From: DAOMNO01 sp035443885
GTDB lineage: Bacteria; Planctomycetota; Phycisphaerae; Phycisphaerales; SM1A02
Length of the DNA stretch: 64,000 nucleotides
Assembly (NCBI GenBank): GCA_035443885.1
Contig: DAOMNO010000005.1
Coordinates: forward strand, 124,001 to 188,000
Direction: 5' to 3'
In this document: positions 1-8,288 of the stretch, one piece after another
Numbering within the stretch: the first letter of the stretch is position 1
Layout of the letters: each line of letters opens with the position of its first letter
Notes under the pieces: generated by a model
What the model saw: only the letters and a program-made list of their open reading frames with translations
Database searches by the model: none
What the model was told of the DNA's origin: nothing
Program-made: the position numbers and the translations under genes

Positions 1-1697
1 ATGAATCGCCCCGGCATCTGATACAGGATGAGTTGCGTATCGCCCCGCACGTTAACGAATCCCGCATAACTGGTATTGTCTGGCAGGGTCACGACAGGTG
101 TGAACGTTCCAGTTTCAGACTTCGAGATGATGGCCGCATCATCCGCCAACAGATGTTGTTCCGGCAGAAGTATCACCGCACGATTCGCTGCACCTGTTCC
201 AGCAACACCGATGAGGCGAGGCGTGTCTTCCTGGACGTCGTAAAGCCTTGCGATGTGTGCATTGGGTGACGATACATACAGCCATGGGCCGAACCCGGAG
301 AGATGGCGCGCAACTGGATCGCCGGGAAGCGAGTCGATCACGGCGAGGCTGTCATCGCTGCAGCGCATCAGGTAATGCCATTCCCATCCGCGATGTTCCG
401 TCGGCGCGTCCACGAGTGCGGCGCGCACGGAGCCGACATCACCTACGGAGAGCGCAGTGGCTGCGGTGCGAATGTCTGCAATGTACCGGCGAAGCTCAGC
501 GTGTTGCCTCGCAGCAAATTCGGCGCGGCGCGCCTGCTCGGCCCGAACATAGCTGGCGGTACTTACGATGACACCCGTGACGAGCGTCAACACGACGAAT
601 GTTGACGCAGCCACAGCCGAGCGGTGCCTGCGAACGAATTTGCGAGTGAGGTACCACTTGCTTGGCGGATGCGCGAGCAATGGTTTGTCACTCAAATAGT
701 GTCGCACATCGGTCGCCAGCGCATCGACTGTCTGATACCGCTGATCGGGGTCTGATTCAAGAGCTTTAAGTGCGATCCAATCAAGTTCACGATTGAGCGA
801 TGCGTTGAGCTGTGAAGGGCGTTGCTGTGGCCCACGATTGATGCAATTCAGCATCGCCGTCAGACCGCCCCCCAGCACGAAAGGTTCTTGCCCCGCCAGC
901 AGTCGATACAGCAGCACGCCGAGCGAGAAGACATCGCTTCTTGTATCAATTCGATCCGCACGTCCATCGAGTTGCTCTGGCGATGAGTAGAGCGGGGTGC
1001 CTGCGAAACCCGTTGAAGAGTGAATCGTCATCGTCCCGTTGTTTTGCAGGTCGTCCGTCAGTTTGGCGATGCCGAAATCGAGTACGTGTGGCGCGCCATC
1101 CGCACCGACAAGAATGTTCGAGGGTTTGATGTCTCGATGAATGACGCCTCGTTGATGCGCATGCGCCACTGCATCGCACACCTGCGCGAATGTGGTGAGT
1201 ATCTGTTCGAGCGTCGGCGCTTTGATACCGCCTTGTCCGTCACTCACACCCTCGGCCCACCGATCGATGGCGACACCATCGACATATTCCATCACGATGA
1301 TTGGATGACCCTCAACGATCTCCGCGGTGTGCACAGTGACCACGTTCGGGTGGGAGAGGCGCGTGATGGCGTGAACTTCTTGAGTGAACTGTTCGCGATC
1401 GCGCCCGGAGAGCATGATGCCCGCGCCGAGCCGCTTGACCGCGACAGTTCGATCGGTGCCAGGTTGAATGGCGCGATACACCGAGCCTTGCCCGCCGCGA
1501 CCAATTTCTTCGAGCAGGACGTAGTCACCAAGTTGTCCAAGCGCGGGGGGCGGCTGCACCGCGCGGCGTGCGCAGTCAAGCCACGTGTCGGAAGTGTCAT
1601 CAAACCCGAATACTGTCGTCAGCAGCGAGTTGTCAAAGTCTGCTGCAGTCGTGGGGTTTTCTGCTCGCGGGGGAGTTGGCGGCGTCGGCGCGGTCAT
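1..1697 (-). CDS. Ser/Thr protein kinase with membrane anchor (partial, runs off window start)
   Basis: The frame is open to base 1, so only the first 565 codons are present. Residues 58-320 form a complete eukaryotic-type kinase: Gly-loop GRGGQGSVY (66-74), VAVK lysine K88, catalytic loop HRDIKPSN with D189, DFG at 207-209 and SPEQ near 239. A hydrophobic stretch at about 359-381 should cross the membrane, placing the kinase in the cytoplasm. It is followed by a charged helical linker and RGWEWHYL (436-443), which in planctomycete kinases usually precedes a WD40-like propeller; the residues seen after it look like the start of such a sensor. All catalytic residues are present, so it should be active; the substrate is unknown. 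The ATG overlaps the stop of the ECF sigma gene as ATGA, implying translational coupling and a joint signalling role. Confidence 0.93.
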   Translation of the reverse strand, partial: MTAPTPPTPPRAENPTTAADFDNSLLTTVFGFDDTSDTWLDCARRAVQPPPALGQLGDYVLLEEIGRGGQGSVYRAIQPGTDRTVAVKRLGAGIMLSGRDREQFTQEVHAITRLSHPNVVTVHTAEIVEGHPIIVMEYVDGVAIDRWAEGVSDGQGGIKAPTLEQILTTFAQVCDAVAHAHQRGVIHRDIKPSNILVGADGAPHVLDFGIAKLTDDLQNNGTMTIHSSTGFAGTPLYSSPEQLDGRADRIDTRSDVFSLGVLLYRLLAGQEPFVLGGGLTAMLNCINRGPQQRPSQLNASLNRELDWIALKALESDPDQRYQTVDALATDVRHYLSDKPLLAHPPSKWYLTRKFVRRHRSAVAASTFVVLTLVTGVIVSTASYVRAEQARRAEFAARQHAELRRYIADIRTAATALSVGDVGSVRAALVDAPTEHRGWEWHYLMRCSDDSLAVIDSLPGDPVARHLSGFGPWLYVSSPNAHIARLYDVQEDTPRLIGVAGTGAANRAVILLPEQHLLADDAAIISKSETGTFTPVVTLPDNTSYAGFVNVRGDTQLILYQMPGRF

Positions 1698-2293
1698 TCC
1701 GGGCCGTCTTCTTCGTGCACCTGTCGGGTGATCTGCTCGCGAAGGCGATCACGCACCCGCTGCAGTGCTTTGTACACCGCATTTTCGGTCATCCCCATGC
1801 TCTCGGCAATCTGTCGCGCCGGTCGATTCATCAGGGCCTCCTCAAAGACGGCGATGCTGCGCGGGTCCATCGACGCACGCACGTGCATCAGCGCGAGACG
1901 ATAGTGATGGTTCACCCACTCACGTTCAAATGCTGCTTCAAGCGCATGATCGTGAGCATGATGAACATCGCCGTTGTGATGGACTACCGGATTGGCCGCG
2001 CGTTTCTGACCTGATTTCAAATCAAAAATTGCGGTTCGCGCGCATCGAAAGAGGTAATCCCTGAATCGGCCTCGATTTCGATCATATTGAAAGGTGGACA
2101 GGCCCGCTACAAGCTTGGAAAGCACGGCCTGCACAGCGTCTTCTGCGTCGGCGTGCTGCAAGCCCAGCGAGCGGCAGAAGCGCAGTAGCATGCCGCCGTA
2201 GCGAGATTGGAACTCCCGCCAAGCCGTGGCGTTGTCGGCTGCCCTCAGTCTGCCGAAGAGTGTTGTACGTGTATCGAGTTCACTTGTGGACAT
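1694..2293 (-). CDS. ECF-type RNA polymerase sigma factor
   Basis: A 199-residue protein with the two helical regions of an extracytoplasmic-function sigma factor: region 2 near the N-terminus (WREFQSRYGGMLLRFCRSLG, then a DAEDAVQAVL stretch) and a C-terminal region 4 helix-turn-helix (RQIAESMGMTENAVYKALQR). It probably directs RNA polymerase to a small regulon. I chose the ATG at 2293 because GGTGAG lies seven bases upstream; an in-frame GTG at 2308 is an alternative. Its stop overlaps the kinase start by four bases (ATGA). Planctomycete genomes often pair ECF sigma factors with Ser/Thr kinases, so phosphorylation may take the place of an anti-sigma factor; no anti-sigma gene is visible here. 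The His-rich segment in the middle (VVHHNGDVHHAHDHA) is unusual and may be only a linker. Confidence 0.9.
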   Translation of the reverse strand: MSTSELDTRTTLFGRLRAADNATAWREFQSRYGGMLLRFCRSLGLQHADAEDAVQAVLSKLVAGLSTFQYDRNRGRFRDYLFRCARTAIFDLKSGQKRAANPVVHHNGDVHHAHDHALEAAFEREWVNHHYRLALMHVRASMDPRSIAVFEEALMNRPARQIAESMGMTENAVYKALQRVRDRLREQITRQVHEEDGPE

Positions 2294-2438
2294 AACAACG
2301 CTCACCACACCCCGCCATCCCCCCCGGAGCGTTCGTGGGTCCGGGGAACCGTATCAATGCGATATGGTACCGAGGACGCCGCCAGAACCTGCGCAAGAAT
2401 CTAGTCAAAGTTGATGGGATGAATTACCGACCGAGGGC

Positions 2439-2453
2439 TTAGGGTAACCCTAA
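2439..2453. promoter_or_regulatory. Perfect palindrome, candidate operator between divergent genes
   Basis: TTAGGGTAACCCTAA is an inverted repeat with 7-base arms around one central base. It sits in the 202-base divergent spacer between the ECF sigma gene and the nitroreductase, ending 42 bases before the nitroreductase ATG. Position and symmetry fit a dimeric repressor site. No regulator gene adjoins it, so the binding protein is unknown. Confidence 0.4.
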
Positions 2454-2495
2454 CGAGCATCTCAGTGCCGGTCGGTTGCGCGGTACGCTGTTTGC

Positions 2496-3161
2496 ATGAG
2501 CGCACCGAAGGTCATTCCGCTTCGCCCCTATGTGCCGCCGAAATCTGCGATCGAGGCTTCACGCGAGTTCTACGAGATCATGAACCAACGTCGCACCGTG
2601 CGGGAGTTTTCCAATCGCGAGGTGCCAGCAGCGGTGATCGAAAACATTATCCTTGCTGCGGGCACCGCACCGAGTGGCGCGAACAAGCAGCCGTGGCGGT
2701 TCGTCGCGGTTCGCGATCCCGCCATCAAGCGTGAGATTCGCGTCGCTGCGGAAGCTGAAGAGCGTGAGTTTTACTCCCGCCGCGCAACTGAAACGTGGCT
2801 TCGCGATCTTGCCGCCATCGGCACAGATGAGCACAAGCCGTTTCTCGAAGTCGCGCCGTGGCTCATCGTCGTCTTCAAGCTGATGAAGGACGACGCGATG
2901 CAGAACGAATCCGATCAGGTGTATTACGTCAACGAATCGGTGGGTATCGCGGTGGGCCTGCTGCTTGCAGCGGCACATCACGCCGGCTTGGCCACGCTGA
3001 CGCATACGCCCAGCCCGATGAAGTTCCTCGCGCAGATTCTCAGGCGGCCCGATTATGAGCGGCCATACCTGCTCATCCCGGTTGGCTATCCAGCGGACGA
3101 CTGTACGGTGCCGAACCTTTCGCGCAAGCCACTGCGCGACATCATGACGATTGATCGATGA
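2496..3161 (+). CDS. Nitroreductase-family flavoprotein, iodotyrosine-deiodinase-like
   Basis: A 221-residue FMN-dependent nitroreductase-fold protein. RRTVREFS (32-39) and PSGANKQPW (59-67) are the FMN phosphate and isoalloxazine contact motifs. The segment from about 86 to 125 matches the active-site lid of iodotyrosine deiodinase: E89, Y93 and K114 have the same spacing (4 and 21) as the human E157/Y161/K182 triad that grips the amino-acid zwitterion. I therefore infer reductive dehalogenation or reduction of a halogenated aromatic amino acid rather than general nitro reduction. It is probably a cytoplasmic homodimer. The gene stands alone, divergent from the sigma/kinase pair and convergent with the MEMO-family gene; no clear Shine-Dalgarno precedes the ATG. 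Confidence 0.88.
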   Translation: MSAPKVIPLRPYVPPKSAIEASREFYEIMNQRRTVREFSNREVPAAVIENIILAAGTAPSGANKQPWRFVAVRDPAIKREIRVAAEAEEREFYSRRATETWLRDLAAIGTDEHKPFLEVAPWLIVVFKLMKDDAMQNESDQVYYVNESVGIAVGLLLAAAHHAGLATLTHTPSPMKFLAQILRRPDYERPYLLIPVGYPADDCTVPNLSRKPLRDIMTIDR

Positions 3162-3181
3162 GTGCGATCAATCGGTGAGTC

Positions 3182-4381
3182 TTACACCATCACCATCGCT
3201 GCGCTGCTCACCAGCACGTTGCCCGCATCGTCATACGCCTGGCGATAGTCGATGAGTTCGACGGCTTCGGGCTTCGCGAGCATGAGCGCAGCAGCCATGT
3301 TGCCGATGCTGCACCAGCGTGTGGGGTTCTTGTTCCAGCGCATCGCAGCGAGGAACTCTTCCGCATCCGCTGAAAGGTACTTCGCCATCATCTCGCGGTC
3401 GTGCTGTTCAACGTCCATTCGCCGCTGTTCATCAACCGGGCGCGGCTCGCCGAACTGTGGACCGACATGGCTGAGATCGCTTGATGCGACGAAGAGCGTG
3501 CGCCCGCCGACTTGATCGAGCACATCGTTCATCGTGGTTACAAAATGCTCAAAGCTCACGCGCTCGCCGTCGTCTTCGATCATCGGCGTCAGTGGATCGG
3601 GCACGAGCACGCCGACCACAGGCACGTTGCCGAAGCAGTATTGCAACCACGGCAGGTGAAGTTGAATGGAGTGTTCCGGCAGGTGATCGAGTTGATCGAC
3701 AATCAACGGTCTGCCGAGCTTTTCCACCATGGCGGAGACGACGGTGGAATCTGCGGGGCAGCGGCCCATCGGCGAGTCGAAGCCGAACTCGCTCATGATG
3801 ACGCCATCACCAATGCCGAAGTGATTTGTGCCAAGAATAACGATGCGGTCTGGTGCGGTTGTGTTGCGCAGGCCGTGATACGCAGCGGCATAGTTGGGCC
3901 AGCCGCGTTGGTAATCCAAATGCGGCGCGACCACGCCAACGATCGTGCCTTCAATTTCCGGGTCTTCCGTCTCGGCGAAGTAGCCTTCAATCGCAGCACG
4001 GCAGGCAGCGGCATCGGTACCCATTGAGGCGGAGGCAAACGCAGGGAACGCGCCAGCCGCCCGCACCTTTTCCTTGACCTCGCTTTCCATTCGCTCGAAC
4101 GTCGGTCCCCAGAGCAGGCCGACCTGATCAAGGGCTTTGGCCAGATCGGCGAACTGGTTGACTTGGCCGCCTATTTCGGCAGCGATCTGGTCAATGGTCC
4201 GCTCGCCCCGAAAGTGCTGCAGGATGCCCAGCACCTGTGGCGGGACGACCATCGTCTGCTGGGTGAGCATGGCAGGGTCGCGAAGGGCAACGAACTGCTT
4301 GCCGTCTTTCTGCACAGGCAGGGGCTGAAACGGCCTCAGATGGGGCATACGAATGTGTTCAGGGAGAGATTCGATGGACAT
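3182..4381 (-). CDS. AmmeMemoRadiSam system protein B (MEMO family) with PqqD-like N-terminus
   Basis: A 399-residue protein. From about residue 145 it is a MEMO1-family domain: APHLDY (H154), LGTNHFG (H187), EHSIQLHLPW (H237) and SSDLSHVG carry the conserved histidines that form the metal-dioxygenase-like pocket. The first 95 residues are extra compared with ordinary MEMO proteins (about 260-300 residues) and resemble a small PqqD-like winged-helix domain (QFVALRDPA, VPPQVLGILQHFRG, TIDQIAAEI). In other genomes MEMO is encoded beside an AMMECR1-domain gene and a radical SAM gene; neither is present here. The biochemical function of the family is not settled. The fused PqqD-like domain suggests peptide or partner recognition, which is inference. 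Confidence 0.88.
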   Translation of the reverse strand: MSIESLPEHIRMPHLRPFQPLPVQKDGKQFVALRDPAMLTQQTMVVPPQVLGILQHFRGERTIDQIAAEIGGQVNQFADLAKALDQVGLLWGPTFERMESEVKEKVRAAGAFPAFASASMGTDAAACRAAIEGYFAETEDPEIEGTIVGVVAPHLDYQRGWPNYAAAYHGLRNTTAPDRIVILGTNHFGIGDGVIMSEFGFDSPMGRCPADSTVVSAMVEKLGRPLIVDQLDHLPEHSIQLHLPWLQYCFGNVPVVGVLVPDPLTPMIEDDGERVSFEHFVTTMNDVLDQVGGRTLFVASSDLSHVGPQFGEPRPVDEQRRMDVEQHDREMMAKYLSADAEEFLAAMRWNKNPTRWCSIGNMAAALMLAKPEAVELIDYRQAYDDAGNVLVSSAAMVMV

Positions 4382-4801
4382 GCGAGACTCGCAGATGAGG
4401 AAAAATCGGGGCAGGCGAAGCTGAAAAGCGGAACACCGGAGTGTACTTCCGCTTTGCGCATGAAGTGCGTGAGGAACACGAAAAAAGAGGCGGCACCAGT
4501 CACGGACCCATTGCGTTCGATCGATCCAAGACGAGATAGGGGCGGCGAAGATCGTGTTCTGTATGGGTATGGATTTTATCGGGGTTTGATGATTTCGCTT
4601 TTGTCCGGCAATAGTCGGTCGGAATGGGCGTTTGGAAGAAGACCAAATTCGGTTTCAACGTGATTTCGTCGATCAACATCCCGGCTCGATCCCATCCTGC
4701 TGCGCACGGGCTTTTTACGCGCGCGAGGGTGGGTTTGGTGCCGCCTTGTTGTTTGTATGCTGTTTTCGAGTAAGTCCTAGAGAATACAGGCGGGAGATGC
4801 C
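4382..4801. other. Intergenic region, no gene seen
   Basis: This 420-base spacer separates the starts of the leftward MEMO-family gene and the rightward DUF1573-ankyrin lipoprotein gene, so it must hold both promoters. Frames here lack coding character. The only clear signal is a GGGAGA Shine-Dalgarno five bases before the ATG at 4802. No RNA structure or repeat was recognised. Confidence 0.6.
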
Positions 4802-6544
4802 ATGTCGAAGTATCTGAATCAGCGTGCCAGTGCCGGCTTTGTGTTGTGTCTGAGCGGGTTGCTGCTCCTTCCCGGCTGCGGTGAACGCGAAGCTGCCGTC
4901 GTCACCAAGAGCACCTCGAACGAGCGGAGCGCAACCGCCGCACCGACCCCGGCACCGGCCCCGACGCCAGCCCCCGTTGATCCAACCCGAGCGCGGGATT
5001 CGCAGCCCGCTTCTCAGGACGCACTTTCCGCCCGCCCGGTGAGCGAGAAGGATGAGTACTACAACGCGCTCGCCGCTGCGGAGCGATCCGCCGCCGCGAA
5101 CGCGCCGCACATCGTGATCGCAGAGCCTTCCGTCCTCGACCTCGGCAAGATTCCAATCAATGACAAGGGCACCGGCATCATCAAACTGATTAACACCGGC
5201 GATCGCCCGATGCGCATTGTCAGTTCGCGCACGTCATGCGGCTGCACGGCGGCGAACGTCCCTGCAGGCAAGGAACTGGAGCCGGGTGAGACCGTTGACA
5301 TTGAAATCAGCATGAGTGCCGGCGCGCAGCCGACGCAGTTGACGAAGACGGTTACGTTCATCGTGGATGGCCAGCCACCGCTCACCGCAACCGTGAAGGG
5401 TCAGGGCATCGCCTTTGCGGTCATCGAGCCTGCGACGATCAGCCCCGAGCGCGATTCGTCGGGTCGCATCACCGTGCGTTCAATGGATGGCCAGGCGTTC
5501 CGCATCACGAGCGTTGAGCCGCGTCTCGCTGCTTTCACGGATACGGTGGCCACTGAACACGAACTCCAGCTTTCATGGGATTCATGGCGAGAAATGGGCC
5601 AGCCCTCGCGGTTGACCGTTCGCATTGATCACCCCGAAGTGAGCGTGCTTAACGCTATCATCCACAGCCACGTTCGTCCTGATCCGTTGAATCGCCAGCT
5701 CGATTCGAGCAACCCACTCGCTGCGGAATCGGGCGAGCGTCGTCAGCCTGTGCTGCGCGACCCGATCGCCCTGATTCGGCAGAATCAGGTCGCGGAAGCC
5801 CTTTCTCGCATTGAGCAGGGTGTCGACCCGAATGTAACCGACACAAACGGCGTGCCGCTGCTGTCCATCGCGGCGCGTCATGGCAGCCCGGAAATTGTGA
5901 TGGCTCTTATCAAGGCCGAAGCAAACGTCAACGGCGTTGACAAGGATGGCCGCACACCGTTGATGTGGGCGGGCCACTCAAAGAACGCAGAGATCATTCG
6001 CATTCTGCTTGCAGCCGGTGCGGATGTGAACGCACGCGACAACTCAGGCAGCAGTGCGCTGGCGTGGACGGCGATGGTCGGCAACGCGGAAAGCGTGCGA
6101 CTGCTGCTCAGTGCTGGTGCGAAGGTTGATACGGTTTCCTCAGCGGGCTACAACGCGCTGCTGTGGGCTGCGGGCTACGGCGAGCCGGAATCGGTCAAGC
6201 TCCTCGTTCAGGCCGGCGCTGATCTTGAAACCGCTGACCCCGCATGGAACATGACGCCCATCATGCACGCCGCCCGCACGGGCCGCGTGGATAACGTGAA
6301 GGTGCTGTTGGATGCCGGTGCAAAGCTGGAATCACGTGATGCATCTGGCCGCACGGTGCTGCTGCTTGCAGCGGGTGCTTCAGGCTCGAACGTTGAAACG
6401 ATCAAGGCTCTGCTTGCAGCGGGTGCCAAGCTTGATGTGAAGGATTCGCGCGATCGCACGGCGTTGGATCACGCCCGTGCCCGAACGGACGCCCGCGCTG
6501 CGGAAATCGTTACGCTGCTCGAATCCCTGATGAGCACCTCGTAA
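4802..6544 (+). CDS. Lipoprotein with DUF1573 domain and ankyrin repeats
   Basis: A 580-residue exported lipoprotein: hydrophobic signal followed by the lipobox LPGC with Cys26, then a low-complexity Ala/Pro/Thr linker (44-60) that could span the periplasmic layer. Residues about 103-200 are a DUF1573 immunoglobulin-like domain (LINTGDRPMRIVSSRTSCGC, with the family's SCGC cysteines at 145-148). Residues about 325-575 hold some seven ankyrin repeats of the type G.TPLMWA...G..EI.R.LLAAGADVNARD. Such proteins are thought to mediate protein-protein contacts at the envelope; the partner is unknown. The single gene is preceded by GGGAGA and followed by a strong intrinsic terminator. The domain combination is uncommon. 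Confidence 0.88.
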   Translation: MSKYLNQRASAGFVLCLSGLLLLPGCGEREAAVVTKSTSNERSATAAPTPAPAPTPAPVDPTRARDSQPASQDALSARPVSEKDEYYNALAAAERSAAANAPHIVIAEPSVLDLGKIPINDKGTGIIKLINTGDRPMRIVSSRTSCGCTAANVPAGKELEPGETVDIEISMSAGAQPTQLTKTVTFIVDGQPPLTATVKGQGIAFAVIEPATISPERDSSGRITVRSMDGQAFRITSVEPRLAAFTDTVATEHELQLSWDSWREMGQPSRLTVRIDHPEVSVLNAIIHSHVRPDPLNRQLDSSNPLAAESGERRQPVLRDPIALIRQNQVAEALSRIEQGVDPNVTDTNGVPLLSIAARHGSPEIVMALIKAEANVNGVDKDGRTPLMWAGHSKNAEIIRILLAAGADVNARDNSGSSALAWTAMVGNAESVRLLLSAGAKVDTVSSAGYNALLWAAGYGEPESVKLLVQAGADLETADPAWNMTPIMHAARTGRVDNVKVLLDAGAKLESRDASGRTVLLLAAGASGSNVETIKALLAAGAKLDVKDSRDRTALDHARARTDARAAEIVTLLESLMSTS

Positions 6545-6569
6545 TCCGTCCATACGAAGCCTCCTCATG

Positions 6570-6607
6570 GAGCGGACGAAGTATCCACTTCGTCCGCTCT
6601 GTCTTTT
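6570..6607 (+). terminator. Intrinsic terminator
   Basis: GAGCGGACGAAG (6570-6581) pairs perfectly with CTTCGTCCGCTC (6588-6599) over a six-base loop, followed by a T-rich tract TGTCTTTTT. It ends the transcript of the DUF1573-ankyrin lipoprotein gene 25 bases after its stop. Confidence 0.9.
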
Positions 6608-6716
6608 TGGCTCAAAAACCCTTGAAAAACGTCGATGGACCGCTTCGCAAACGATCCAATGCGGAGCCGGTATCATCCACATTCTCAAAGAACCTTCGAC
6701 CTGAGGAGATGATCGG

Positions 6717-8270
6717 ATGACGACCGCCACCGCTACGCCGCCCACCTCGCACACTCGCGTTTCGCCCTATGAGGAACTGCTCGCTTTAGTGAAGGACGCG
6801 AACCTGCTGGCAAGCTCTGCTGCGCTGCTGAGCTGGGATCAGGAAGTCATGATGCCGGACGCAGGCATTGAACTGCGCGGCAGGCAGCTCGCGCAGCTGG
6901 AGAAGCTCAGCCACGAGCAGGCTACTTCGTCACGTATCGGCGAACTGCTCGCGCTGTGCGAAAAAGACGCTTCGCTCACGAAGGACAAGCACAGCGTCGA
7001 ATCGGTCAATCTTCGCGAAATTCGTCACCGTTACGATCGCAAGACGAAGCTGCCTTCAAGTCTTGTCGAGGAGCAGGCGCTGCTCTCCAGTTACGGTCAG
7101 CACGCATGGGCCGAAGCCAGGCGGAACTCCGACTTCAATCACTTCAAGCCATGGCTGGAGAAGATTGTCGATCTGCTCCGCCGAAAGGCGGAGTGTCTTG
7201 GCTGGTCTGCGGGCGGCGAGCCATGGGACGCACTTGCGGAAGATTACGAGCCGGGCTGCACGGCGAAGGACGTACAGGCGGTGTTCGCACCGTTGCGCGA
7301 GCGGTTGCAGAAGCTTCTTGGCGAGTTGATGAACGCGCCGAGGCAGCCGAGCAATGCGTTCAATGAAACCAAGCTGCCGATCGATCAGCAGGAAAAGTTC
7401 GTCCGCTTCATTGCAGGGTCAATCGGCTTCGATTTCAAGCGAGGCCGGCTTGATCGTTCCACGCATCCGTTCTGCTCTGGTACGCATTGCAACGACGTGC
7501 GCCTGACGACGCGCTTCCACGAGGACAATCTCAACGATGCGCTCGGTTCAACCATGCATGAGTGCGGCCATGGCATTTACGAGCAGGGACTGCTGCTGGA
7601 GCATGTCGGCACGCCGATGGGCGATTCCATCTCGCTCGGCATTCATGAGAGCCAGAGCCGCATGTGGGAGAATCAGGTCGGTCGCTCGCGAGCGTTCTGG
7701 AAGTGGGCCTATCCGAAACTTCAGGAGCACTTCGGCGATGGCGTGAAGCAGCTTTCAATGGATGATGTGTACGAAGGCGCGAACATTGTCAAGCCGGACT
7801 TCATCCGTGTTGAAGCCGACGAAGCGACATACAACATGCACATCATGATCCGCTTCGAGATTGAGCGCGCCTTGCTCAAGGGTGAACTGAAGGTGGCGGA
7901 TATCCCCGGCGTGTGGAACGCAAAATACAAGGAATACCTTGGCATCGACGTGCCGGACAATCGGCGCGGCTGCCTGCAGGACATTCACTGGTCCATGGTG
8001 TCGATGGGTTATTTCCCCACCTATACACTCGGCAATCTTTATGCAGCGCAGTTCTTCGAGAAAGCAATGGTAGACATGCCCGACCTGTACTCGCAGTTCG
8101 AGCGCGGTGAGTTCAGCGCGCTGAAGACGTGGCTCAACACGCACATTCACGCGCACGGCAAGCGATACCACGCGGGCGAACTCTGCGAGCGCGTTACAGG
8201 CAAGCCACTGAGCGCCGAGCCGCTGATGCGATATCTCGAAGGCAAACTCAGGCCGATTTACGGGCTGTGA
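6717..8270 (+). CDS. Carboxypeptidase Taq family metallopeptidase (M32)
   Basis: A 517-residue cytoplasmic metallocarboxypeptidase, close to the usual M32 length of about 500. The zinc site HECGH lies at residues 281-285 with the family context MHECGHGIYEQG; upstream is the FCSGTHCNDVRLTTRF segment, downstream the IHESQSRMWENQVGRS segment with the third-ligand glutamate (HESQSR), and later the DIPGVWNAKY.EYLG motif. It should remove C-terminal residues with broad specificity, probably in peptide recycling. GAGGAGATGATCGG precedes the ATG, a suitable Shine-Dalgarno. The gene is a single transcription unit lying between a terminator and a convergent gene 18 bases downstream of its stop. Confidence 0.95.
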   Translation: MTTATATPPTSHTRVSPYEELLALVKDANLLASSAALLSWDQEVMMPDAGIELRGRQLAQLEKLSHEQATSSRIGELLALCEKDASLTKDKHSVESVNLREIRHRYDRKTKLPSSLVEEQALLSSYGQHAWAEARRNSDFNHFKPWLEKIVDLLRRKAECLGWSAGGEPWDALAEDYEPGCTAKDVQAVFAPLRERLQKLLGELMNAPRQPSNAFNETKLPIDQQEKFVRFIAGSIGFDFKRGRLDRSTHPFCSGTHCNDVRLTTRFHEDNLNDALGSTMHECGHGIYEQGLLLEHVGTPMGDSISLGIHESQSRMWENQVGRSRAFWKWAYPKLQEHFGDGVKQLSMDDVYEGANIVKPDFIRVEADEATYNMHIMIRFEIERALLKGELKVADIPGVWNAKYKEYLGIDVPDNRRGCLQDIHWSMVSMGYFPTYTLGNLYAAQFFEKAMVDMPDLYSQFERGEFSALKTWLNTHIHAHGKRYHAGELCERVTGKPLSAEPLMRYLEGKLRPIYGL

Positions 8271-8288
8271 GCATCGCTGGGTGCAGTG

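Noticed and set aside
1020..1904. A 294-codon rightward frame over the kinase and sigma genes
   Set aside because: The minus-strand kinase and sigma factor have complete family motifs; this frame is antisense.
2439..2453. Telomere-like TTAGGG/CCCTAA as a chromosome end or replication element
   Set aside because: A single palindromic unit, not a tandem array, in a bacterial divergent promoter; an operator is the simpler reading.
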